This document shows, piece by piece, positions 1 to 7,251 of a DNA stretch of 18,029 nt. A program made the translations under genes and the position numbers. Under the pieces are notes generated by a model. That model was not told where the DNA came from. It ran no database searches and worked only from the letters and a program-made list of their open reading frames with translations. This stretch comes from Methylococcaceae bacterium (lineage in GTDB: Bacteria > Pseudomonadota > Gammaproteobacteria > Methylococcales > Methylomonadaceae): assembly GCA_947505055.1 (NCBI GenBank), contig CANNLO010000065.1, forward strand, positions 1 through 18,029, in the 5' to 3' direction. Each line of letters opens with the position of its first letter. Position 1 is the first letter of the stretch.

Positions 1-62
1 AAAAATAAGGGGCAATAACCTAAATAAACACTAAATCAATAACTTAATAATGGCGACTGAAT

Positions 63-145
63 CCGTCAAAATACAACTTCAATTTACTAGGGTTAGTATA
101 ACATTTTGAACAATATCAGATTATTTGGTTTTCTTTCGCGCACTA
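63..145 (+). repeat. Left copy of 83-bp terminal inverted repeat
   Basis: This segment is the exact reverse complement of 17947-18029, compared base by base. It ends 2 bases from the stop codon of the last operon gene (stop at 147-149). The match breaks immediately inward of base 145. The outward limit cannot be judged because the right copy runs into the window edge. It has no strong internal hairpin and no gene. It contains TATAAC, a possible -10 box, but no convincing -35 partner. Bases 1-62 outside it show nothing recognisable. Confidence 0.95.
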
Positions 146-146
146 A

Positions 147-833
147 TTAGATAATTGTTCGACCCAACATAAACGCTTCAGCTGCTGCACAGCCAACTAT
201 CGCACCTCTCCATCGTGCAAGGTGTTCTGTAGCCTCGATAGATCGTGGATGTGGGAAGTCCCTCATTTCAGACTGATAGGCACGTAATGCCTCCAGTTTT
301 TGCGCCAGATAATCCGTTACATCATAAAAATAATTCGGGGCGAAAACCATGCCAGAAGCAGCTGGCCGCCATTCGGTACTTGAAGACACTTCAAAGAACA
401 ATAGATTTTTCACTGAATATCCAGGTTGCGGGCGACAGGCCGCAATGACTGCATCATGCAGGACTCTATGATCAATATTGACGTCGCCAGTATGATGCGT
501 TAGTACCAAGGAAGGTTTGTTGTGGTCAATCTCTGTTTCTATTAGTTTCACAACATCCAGTAACTCTAACCCATCCATGCGATTGTCAGGCAGTGAACAC
601 AGCTTAAGTGAAGTTGAACCCAGTATATTATTAGCCGCTTCAGCGCATTTAGCCAGATCGGATAAATCCGCCTGATGAGATAGAGGATCGCGACTAACAC
701 TCCGGCTTGTTGCACCTTCAGCGACGATAAGAATATGCACTTGCCATCCTTCTGCGACGAGTCGTGCAATCGTTGCACCGCAGCCTAACACCTCGTCATC
801 TGGATGTGCTGCAATTACAAGGGCTGTTTTCAA
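147..833 (-). CDS. PIG-L family N-deacetylase (intact)
   Basis: A 228-residue LmbE/PIG-L-type zinc-dependent deacetylase. The N-terminus carries the family signature AAHPDDE at residues 8-14 (His10, Asp12, Asp13). The second half of the metal/catalytic site is present as THHTGDVNIDH with His122 and His126. Length matches the family, which removes N-acetyl groups from amino sugars or amino-sugar conjugates in the cytosol. The ATG overlaps the end of the formyltransferase-like gene by 4 bases, which implies translational coupling. Paired with that formyltransferase it could swap an acetyl for a formyl group on a sugar amine of the pseudaminic-type pathway; this is inference. It is the last gene of the operon in the window. 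Its sequence is only distantly similar to the PIG-L half of the gene at 3065-3661, so it is not a recent duplicate. Confidence 0.88.
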   Translation of the reverse strand: MKTALVIAAHPDDEVLGCGATIARLVAEGWQVHILIVAEGATSRSVSRDPLSHQADLSDLAKCAEAANNILGSTSLKLCSLPDNRMDGLELLDVVKLIETEIDHNKPSLVLTHHTGDVNIDHRVLHDAVIAACRPQPGYSVKNLLFFEVSSSTEWRPAASGMVFAPNYFYDVTDYLAQKLEALRAYQSEMRDFPHPRSIEATEHLARWRGAIVGCAAAEAFMLGRTII

Positions 834-1516
834 GATTTTCTCCTGGAAATTTTAACATCGGCTATGATTGAATCCGACTTTAAACTGGCACGACTTAACT
901 CCAGTTTGAAATTTTTTGTTTCATAGAAAGCGCGGGGATAGCCTTCCGCATCCAGCATCCTGATATAGTCGAAGACTTCTTCTAATTCGGCTAATTCAGC
1001 TAAATCGCCATCTTCAGGGGCGCGGCGACTGAAATTTGTTGGTACGCCAACTTGTGGCTGCGCTGTCGGTTGCTCGTGCAAAATGCACACTATCATTTCT
1101 TCAGTGAGCTTACTTGCACGTAACAGAATTTCTTCCGCTGTGCCAAACAGTGACAACGGGCGCTTCATATAAATTGGGCCAGCATCTAAATCCGCAACAC
1201 AACGTAGCGCCGTCAATTGCGTTTCACAAATGCCGCGTACTATAAGATTCTGAAGAGGGCTACCACCTCGGCCAAACGGCAAATCAGTCATGTGAAAAAT
1301 CAGACACTCAAACTTTTCAAAAATATTCCCAGGAATCTTCCATGACCAATGGGGAAAAAATATAAATCGCGGATTAAAGTCAGCAAGAATAGAAGAATCC
1401 AGCTCGAACGGAGCTCGCACACGAAGTATCTCTATTCCGGTGAGTTCACGTATATTTTTCTCAAGCGTATCGTGGCGTGTATGGGGTGTTGCAATCACAA
1501 CTCTTAGTCCTGTCAT
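830..1516 (-). CDS. Formyltransferase-like protein of a nonulosonic acid locus
   Basis: A 228-residue protein resembling the folate-dependent formyltransferase fold (Fmt/ArnA N-terminal type). It carries FHMTDLPFGRGGSPLQN at residues 74-90, matching the family's H-x-x-x-L-P-x-x-R-G-x-x-P loop with His75. DLDAGPIY at 109-116 supplies the usual acidic residue. A HWSWKIP segment at 56-62 is also distinctive. The Asn normally two residues before the catalytic His is Ile73 here, so chemistry may differ; I recall this in relatives from glycan loci but cannot verify it. It starts 4 bases after the PseG-GNAT stop and overlaps the deacetylase by 4 bases. A role in N-formylating an amino sugar with 10-formyl-THF is plausible but inferred. 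Confidence 0.72.
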   Translation of the reverse strand: MTGLRVVIATPHTRHDTLEKNIRELTGIEILRVRAPFELDSSILADFNPRFIFFPHWSWKIPGNIFEKFECLIFHMTDLPFGRGGSPLQNLIVRGICETQLTALRCVADLDAGPIYMKRPLSLFGTAEEILLRASKLTEEMIVCILHEQPTAQPQVGVPTNFSRRAPEDGDLAELAELEEVFDYIRMLDAEGYPRAFYETKNFKLELSRASLKSDSIIADVKISRRKS

Positions 1517-1520
1517 TGAA

Positions 1521-3062
1521 TCAGTTTCCTTTCCATGAAAGGACTCTGTGCTGCTCTTCGAATCCAGCCGCCAGAAAAACGTGTAATGATGCTATATTTT
1601 TTGGCATAACTTCCGCTACTATTGTGTTAATTTTAGGGTAGTTTTGTAGCAACCATTCCTTACTAGTACGCAATAAACTCTTTCCCAAGCCACGCCCTGT
1701 CATTTCTGGATTCAAATATATCGAAACCTTTGCTTGTTGTGTACCCATAAAATCATAACGAATGACACCGACCTCTTTCCCGCTCAAACTTCCTATGAGT
1801 AACACGCGTTGTAAGTCAAACAAACTCCGATTCCACCAGGTAATATGCATATCCAAACTCACAGGTGTCGGATCGAAAAAAAAGCGTCGCGTTGTTTCAT
1901 GGTTACGCCATGGCCAAACAATCAAAACATCATCAGTAACAGCTAATCTGACATCAACAGCAGCACCGATTGCTTCCACATTTGTAGAATATAACTTTCT
2001 TATGTCGCGTAATATCCCATCGCCATCAATTACTTGCATACTCTTGTTAGAAATAAACTGCCTTAAATAACTATTCTCAATAAGAGACCTAGTATGTTTT
2101 TGGATTGTACTGTTCAAGTCGCCACTTTTTTCTGGTGAGTACAACACCCCCTCCAGTGCAGCATCTGCAACCTGTCTCTGCTGGTTATCTGCGGTACAAA
2201 AAGTTAAAGTCGGCAATCCCAAGCAACAACGCTCCCATGTTGCCGTCCCTCCCGCACCAATTGCTAAATCGGCAGCAGCCATTAATTCGGCCATTTTGTC
2301 GGTTTGTACATGACAAATAAATCTATGTGCGATGCAACTTGTTTCGATCTCTGCGCGGTAGGGGTGCTGCGCCCCAATCACCACATCCACTTGTATTTCT
2401 TCAAGTTGTATCTCAGCCAAAGCCTTAATGGCTAGGTTTGTGTAGTTATCGGCATCCATACCACCAAAAAATACGAATATTCTTTTTACTGCTCCTGTAC
2501 GTGGTTTAATCTGCTCACGCAACTGTCTAAATTTTTCACGCAATAATGCGTAGCGTGGCCCTAACAATAATTGGCAATGCGCTGGTACTTTGCCGCTATA
2601 ACGTGTTTGCATATCAGCATAGAAATTCTGATCTAGCAATATATCGCAATCATGTTGACGATCAGCAATATCGTCGATGACCATGATTTGCTTGGCCATT
2701 TTACGCAGTGCACTTTCCCAACGTATATCTAAAGCATAATGATCAACAATCAGCCAATCCCAAGCTTTATCGGCTAACGCCTGAATGCTATCTTGTGCAT
2801 CCTGCGCTTGGCTTGTACCTAACCAAGCTGAATGTGCTAAATCATCTATTGGTGATGTTTGGGCATTGTCAGCCAACAAAGTAAAGTCCATGCCTTTTTC
2901 TGCCAGCATGTCACGTAAATACACGGGCAGTTCGCGGCTGATAAAACGTATCTGTGCGCCATGTTGTTTTAATGCTTCAGCCAAGGTTAGGCAGCGCATG
3001 AAATGTCCAGTACCTATTTGGCTGCTTGCGTCGGTGCGGATGGCGATATGTTTAACGACCAT
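1521..3062 (-). CDS. pseG: PseG-type UDP-sugar hydrolase fused to GNAT N-acyltransferase
   Basis: A 513-residue two-domain protein. Residues 1 to about 345 match PseG, which removes UDP from UDP-2,4-diacetamido-2,4,6-trideoxy-beta-L-altropyranose. Key segments are RTDASSQIGTGHFMRC at 9-24 (His20 aligned with the catalytic His), FFGGMDADNYTN at 198-209, and GAGGTATWERCCLGLPT at 269-285. Residues about 371-513 form a GNAT fold with WRNHETTR at 385-392, an acetyl-CoA-binding motif GRGLGKSLL at 456-464, and AGFEEQHR near the C-terminus. The GNAT half would supply the PseH step, acylation of the C4 amine just before hydrolysis, so the fusion joins consecutive reactions. PseG and PseH are separate in Campylobacter and Helicobacter. 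It starts 2 bases after the preceding stop. Confidence 0.9.
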   Translation of the reverse strand: MVVKHIAIRTDASSQIGTGHFMRCLTLAEALKQHGAQIRFISRELPVYLRDMLAEKGMDFTLLADNAQTSPIDDLAHSAWLGTSQAQDAQDSIQALADKAWDWLIVDHYALDIRWESALRKMAKQIMVIDDIADRQHDCDILLDQNFYADMQTRYSGKVPAHCQLLLGPRYALLREKFRQLREQIKPRTGAVKRIFVFFGGMDADNYTNLAIKALAEIQLEEIQVDVVIGAQHPYRAEIETSCIAHRFICHVQTDKMAELMAAADLAIGAGGTATWERCCLGLPTLTFCTADNQQRQVADAALEGVLYSPEKSGDLNSTIQKHTRSLIENSYLRQFISNKSMQVIDGDGILRDIRKLYSTNVEAIGAAVDVRLAVTDDVLIVWPWRNHETTRRFFFDPTPVSLDMHITWWNRSLFDLQRVLLIGSLSGKEVGVIRYDFMGTQQAKVSIYLNPEMTGRGLGKSLLRTSKEWLLQNYPKINTIVAEVMPKNIASLHVFLAAGFEEQHRVLSWKGN

Positions 3063-3064
3063 TA

Positions 3065-3661
3065 TTAATCCTTACGACCCATGATGATGGGGGCCAGTAT
3101 TTCGGCACGCTCCCAATCATCCTGTGTGTCGATGTCCTGAACTTGCCAGCCGGGAATAATGACTGGCGCTGAATACCGATCAAATATGTGTTTGTTCTGT
3201 AACCATGCGTCAGGTCGACCCCAATAGAATTGTGCTGCATCATGTAATGCGATAGGCAGGTCTTGAGAACGTTTAGTAAAATTTTCAGGAAAAAGCATCT
3301 CTAATCCGCCTTCGGCAGTTTGCTTAATTGAGCGTAATATTGGCGCAGCAAAGTCGGTCACGGTAAAAACATAATCCCATGCACCTGATTTAAGTGCTTC
3401 TAATCCGCGCTTTAAGTCAGCGAACGATACATATTGTAATCCGAGAATCTCGCAGGCTTTTTGGGCTGCGTTGCGGCGTACGGTTAATTCTAGTTGCTGC
3501 GCAGATTGTTCGCCTGTGCGAGAAAATACGCCATCAGCCAAAAACGCAACATGTACGATAGCGCCTGTATCAATTAGTTTGGCAATCTTACCACCACAAC
3601 CGAGGACTTCGTCATCTGGGTGTGCGGCTAGGATAAGTACATTATTAAAATTGATCACCAT
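3065..3661 (-). CDS. In-frame chimera: PIG-L N-terminal half + PseF C-terminal half
   Basis: A 198-residue open frame made of two partial genes. Residues 1 to about 80 are a PIG-L deacetylase N-terminus with AAHPDDEVLGCG at 12-23. The family's second metal-binding stretch, expected around residues 110-130, is missing. From about residue 82 it matches the second half of CMP-pseudaminate cytidylyltransferase PseF: WDYVFTVTDF at 95-104, RSQDLPIALHDAAQFYWG at 131-148, VQDIDTQDDWERAE at 174-187. The PseF N-terminus with its CTP-binding R-x-x-S-x-R-x-x-x-K region is absent. The join lies near 3405-3425 (residues 80-84, F-A-D-L-K). Neither activity should survive intact. The ATG overlaps the SDR stop region by 7 bases and pseG follows 2 bases downstream, so it is translated within the operon. 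It could be a real deletion fusion or an assembly artefact. Confidence 0.85.
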   Translation of the reverse strand: MVINFNNVLILAAHPDDEVLGCGGKIAKLIDTGAIVHVAFLADGVFSRTGEQSAQQLELTVRRNAAQKACEILGLQYVSFADLKRGLEALKSGAWDYVFTVTDFAAPILRSIKQTAEGGLEMLFPENFTKRSQDLPIALHDAAQFYWGRPDAWLQNKHIFDRYSAPVIIPGWQVQDIDTQDDWERAEILAPIIMGRKD

Positions 3662-4455
3662 GCTGACCAGCCCCCATCTACAACAATATTGCTTCCGTTT
3701 ACAAAAGACGAGGCTGATGATGCAAGAAATAGTATTGGACCTTTGATTTCATCGGATTGTCCGATACGTCCCATAGGGACTTTATTAGCAAGCTTTTCAA
3801 TAAATGCTGGGTTCCCATTTTGTACAGACAATGAAGGAAATGGTCCAGGCATAATGGAGTTTACACGAATACTTTCTTTGCCAAACTCACAGGCGGCGTA
3901 ACGAGTCCATTGTAGTAATGCTGCTTTCGCTGCACCATAAAATGGTGGGTTAACCTCTGTATGCGAATCATAAATCCGTTGATCTGGGCTGACTATTGCA
4001 TACATTGTGGTAAGATTGATAATTGATGCGTCTCCATCTTGCTGGACTGCTTTTCTTAATGAAGGTAAGGCAGCGTTGAGAAGATTATGCGCAGCAATAA
4101 CTGTGACATTATAACTATTAGAGTAATCCTCCCCATTAGATGTTTCTATACTCCCAGCTCCGCCAGTATAAGCATTATTAATAAGAATATTTAAAGGCTT
4201 ATCTTGTCGATTAACAAAGTAACTTTCAATGGCTTTTTGATCAGTTATATCAAAAATAGCAGTTTCTGCGGAATAACCAGGTTTAATTAGTTTTTTAACT
4301 AGTTCATCCCCTTGCTCTTGCGATCGTGCATTAACCAATATATGTGCACCCGCTTCAGCTAATATAAAGGCCATGGCTTTGCCAAGGTAACCTGCTGCCC
4401 CAGTTATTAAAGCTGTTTTCCCTTGGACTGAGAAAATATGGGTTCCTTTTTTCAT
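3655..4455 (-). CDS. Short-chain dehydrogenase/reductase of the nonulosonic acid operon
   Basis: A 266-residue SDR with a classical Rossmann start, TGAAGYLG at 18-25, and an NNAY variant of the NNAG motif at 93-96. The active-site Y-x-x-x-K is YGAAK at 173-177, and the C-terminal FVNGSNIVVDGGWSA is typical of the family. The catalytic Ser position is occupied by Thr (INLTTMYA, residues 146-153). It uses NAD(P)H, in the cytosol, on an unknown substrate. Related SDRs such as PtmA occur in flagellin glycosylation (legionaminic/pseudaminic) loci, so a role in sugar precursor formation is likely but not proven. The ATG overlaps the stop of the upstream cytidylyltransferase-AKR gene (ATGA). Confidence 0.85.
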   Translation of the reverse strand: MKKGTHIFSVQGKTALITGAAGYLGKAMAFILAEAGAHILVNARSQEQGDELVKKLIKPGYSAETAIFDITDQKAIESYFVNRQDKPLNILINNAYTGGAGSIETSNGEDYSNSYNVTVIAAHNLLNAALPSLRKAVQQDGDASIINLTTMYAIVSPDQRIYDSHTEVNPPFYGAAKAALLQWTRYAACEFGKESIRVNSIMPGPFPSLSVQNGNPAFIEKLANKVPMGRIGQSDEIKGPILFLASSASSFVNGSNIVVDGGWSAW

Positions 4456-6083
4456 AGACTACCCTTTTTCCAGGCACTAGGATTGAGAGTTGCCTCACTT
4501 AACTTTGGTCGAGTAGATTGTATGAGTTTGACTTGTTTCGTCGACATGTTGGGATGGCTAAAATAGTTAATGTTTTCTAGTAATTGGTCTATGTTATCCA
4601 CTCCTATAGCAATACCATCAACCCAATCTAAAGCGTTTACGTAACTTATACATAAATCAATTATGTTTTGTCTTTGACATACGCCAACCTGATTTAACAA
4701 CCATTCTTTAATGATGGATACCTGCTCTACATTTGCTCTTAGCCACAAAGTATTATCCGTACTTGGTAATAAGCCTTGCAGAAAAACACTCCGGACGTGA
4801 ATAGTCAGTTTACGTGACATTTTGATTGCTAAAATATCCATTACAATCATATCCCATCGCCAGTCCAATAGGTTATAAGGCAGTTGGATATAGGTAATTT
4901 CAGGTACCGACAACGCCTTCGAAAGCTCTTCGGGATTTTGAACAGAAACACCTAGTTCACCTATGACACCTAATGCTTGAAGTTCTAGTAGTCTTTGCCA
5001 GACATTCCCATTCCACTCTGATAAGAGTGACGCTCTATGTAGCATTAATACATCAATTTTTGAGGTTCCTAAAGCCGTACATGATTGAAATACACTGGAT
5101 TCTACAAATGCGTTTAATGCTGATTTAGATATTTCTTTTGGACAATCTTCTAAAGGTGATAACTTAGTAATTATTTTTGCACGGCCAGACCAACCACTTC
5201 TTAGCGAATGACCAATCATATTTTCACTAGTGCCATAGGCTCTGGCGGTATCCAAATAAATGACCCCATTAGTGATAGCGGTCTTAATCAGTTCTTGACA
5301 CTGACTTTTACTAGGCTGTCCTGTTTTATTTGCTATACCGTAATCAAATCCCAATTGAGCTGTTCCCAAAACTAGTTTTGGTATGGGTGAAGAAGTGATT
5401 GGTTGAAAAGGTGCTTTCTCAAGACGAGTGACTAAGTCAAGAAACGACTCTTGAATAGGATCAATTACATCTGAAAAAACCTTCTGTGCAACAAAATAGT
5501 CATCTAGGCAATCTACAGTGCAACGAAAGTGTCCTTTTCTTAGATCAAGATATTTCTCAAAGTAAGATAAGCCAAATTTTCTAATAATTGAAGGGGTAAC
5601 ATGCTCCTTATCATAGTCATCTGTATCTCCCATGGCTGCTTCACGCAAATGACCTAATCGAGTAACTTCTGCACTCATGCCGTATGGCAGTCCAGAGTGC
5701 TGACCGTTACAACATATATACTGTATATTCTTGTTGAGAAATTCATTTTTAATTTCGTCAAGAAATTTTCCATCTGGGAAAACATTATCTGCGGTGAGAC
5801 GAAAAACAATTGTGTTATTGTCATAAGATGATAAAGCATTCACGACTCTATCTAGAGTATTCTCAAGGCTGCCACGGTAATATGATATTCCGTGCCTTTG
5901 AATAAGTGCTACCAAACCATCGTCACTCGGTTCATTTGATGTAGCAATGATTACTTTTAATCCTGTATTGGCAGCCCGCTTAGCAGCTAATACGACTAAT
6001 GGGATACCATTAATTGGTAGCATAACTTTAGCAGGCAATCTAAATGAGTTAGTCCTTGCTTGTAAGACTATTACGCTATTCAT
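4452..6083 (-). CDS. SpsF-like cytidylyltransferase fused to aldo/keto reductase
   Basis: A 543-residue fusion. Residues 1 to about 230 match SpsF/NeuA-type nucleotidyltransferases: VLQARTNSFRLPAKVMLPI at 6-24 gives the CTP-binding Arg/Ser/Lys pattern, and FRLTADNVFPDG at 94-105 gives the acidic nucleotide/metal site. Residues about 235-543 are an aldo/keto reductase with the complete catalytic tetrad: Asp278 and Tyr283 in LDTARAYG, Lys307 in IITKLSPL, His349 in VLMLHRA. Such genes occur in flagellar and O-antigen glycosylation loci. With true PseF broken at 3065-3661, the first domain is the only complete CMP-sugar-synthetase-like domain in the window; that it activates the nonulosonic acid is inference. 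The start overlaps pseC by 8 bases. Confidence 0.86.
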   Translation of the reverse strand: MNSVIVLQARTNSFRLPAKVMLPINGIPLVVLAAKRAANTGLKVIIATSNEPSDDGLVALIQRHGISYYRGSLENTLDRVVNALSSYDNNTIVFRLTADNVFPDGKFLDEIKNEFLNKNIQYICCNGQHSGLPYGMSAEVTRLGHLREAAMGDTDDYDKEHVTPSIIRKFGLSYFEKYLDLRKGHFRCTVDCLDDYFVAQKVFSDVIDPIQESFLDLVTRLEKAPFQPITSSPIPKLVLGTAQLGFDYGIANKTGQPSKSQCQELIKTAITNGVIYLDTARAYGTSENMIGHSLRSGWSGRAKIITKLSPLEDCPKEISKSALNAFVESSVFQSCTALGTSKIDVLMLHRASLLSEWNGNVWQRLLELQALGVIGELGVSVQNPEELSKALSVPEITYIQLPYNLLDWRWDMIVMDILAIKMSRKLTIHVRSVFLQGLLPSTDNTLWLRANVEQVSIIKEWLLNQVGVCQRQNIIDLCISYVNALDWVDGIAIGVDNIDQLLENINYFSHPNMSTKQVKLIQSTRPKLSEATLNPSAWKKGSL

Positions 6084-7251
6084 TGCAGATTTCTTTTTGT
6101 ATCACTGTTACTACTTGTTCTTGCTGCGCCTCTGTCAAATTTGGATACAAAGGAATACTGATAGCCTCGGAATAATACTGTTCTGCCTGCAAGCAATATC
6201 CGAGCTTGAAGCCCATCTCTTCGAAGTAAGGTTGTCGATAGACTGGGATGTAATGCAAATTGACTAATATCCCCGCTGCAATTATGGCTTCATAGACTTG
6301 GCGCTGTGTTTTGTTGATTTCATCCAGCTTTAATCGAATCACGTATAAATGATAGCCAGAATAACTATCGGTATGTTGCCAAGGTGTAAAAATCGGCATA
6401 TCGGCCAGTAATTCATCATAACGTTTTGCAATAGCGTGGCGCTTGGCAACAAATTCATCGAGTCGCCGTATCTGGCTCACACCAAGTGCAGCTTGCATGT
6501 CTGTCATGCGGTAATTGAATCCTAACGCTATTTGTTGATAGTTCCAGATTTCTTGTGCTGGTCTTGGTTGCATGTCTGTAATTGTATTGCTGATACCATG
6601 ACTGCGTAATAAATGCATATGCTTGGCCAGTAAGTGGTTGTTAGTCACCGCGATGCCGCCTTCGCCAGTAGTGATTATTTTAACTGGGTGAAAGCTGAAA
6701 ATGGTAATGTCGCTATAGCAACAATTACCGATTGGTTCATCGAGATATTTGCCGCCTATGGCGTGCGAAGCATCTTCAATAATCTTGAAGCCATAGTGTT
6801 GACTAAGCTTATAGATGCTAGCCATATCACAAGCTTGTCCACATAAATGCACGGGGATGACAACCTTGGGTAGCTTGCAGATTGCTTCGGCATGCGCCAA
6901 TTTTTCTGCCAAGCGTTCAACACTCATGTTGTAGGTGTGCGGATCAATGTCCACAAAATCGATCTGTGCGCCACAATATAGTGCACAGTTTGCACTGGCT
7001 ACAAAAGTGATAGGGGTCGTCCAAACGATATCACCTTTGCCTACGCCTAAGGCTAGGCAGGCAATATGCAGGGCGCTAGTAGCGCTATTCACGGCAACAG
7101 CATGTTGCACGCTGCAATAATCAACAATGCTTTGTTCAAAAGCAGGTACTGCAGGGCCTTGTGTCAGATAGTCAGAGCGCAGCACATCGACAACAGCTTG
7201 GATGTCAGCTTCAGAAATATTTTGTCGACCGTAAGGTATCATCGTTGTCAT
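6076..7251 (-). CDS. pseC: UDP-4-amino-4,6-dideoxy-N-acetyl-beta-L-altrosamine transaminase PseC
   Basis: A 391-residue PLP-dependent aminotransferase of the DegT/DnrJ/EryC1 family. It starts with IPYGRQNISEADIQAVVDVL, as PseC proteins do. NSATSALH at 55-62 binds the PLP phosphate, EDASHAIGG is at 159-167, and the PLP lysine is Lys191 in SFHPVKIITTGEGG. It transfers an amino group from glutamate to C4 of the 4-keto sugar made by PseB, the second step of pseudaminic acid synthesis. The ATG overlaps the pseB stop (ATGA), which fits a coupled pair. Length is usual for the family. Other sugar aminotransferases such as LegC share the fold, but adjacency to an inverting PseB-type dehydratase favours PseC. 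Confidence 0.93.
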   Translation of the reverse strand: MTTMIPYGRQNISEADIQAVVDVLRSDYLTQGPAVPAFEQSIVDYCSVQHAVAVNSATSALHIACLALGVGKGDIVWTTPITFVASANCALYCGAQIDFVDIDPHTYNMSVERLAEKLAHAEAICKLPKVVIPVHLCGQACDMASIYKLSQHYGFKIIEDASHAIGGKYLDEPIGNCCYSDITIFSFHPVKIITTGEGGIAVTNNHLLAKHMHLLRSHGISNTITDMQPRPAQEIWNYQQIALGFNYRMTDMQAALGVSQIRRLDEFVAKRHAIAKRYDELLADMPIFTPWQHTDSYSGYHLYVIRLKLDEINKTQRQVYEAIIAAGILVNLHYIPVYRQPYFEEMGFKLGYCLQAEQYYSEAISIPLYPNLTEAQQEQVVTVIQKEICNE

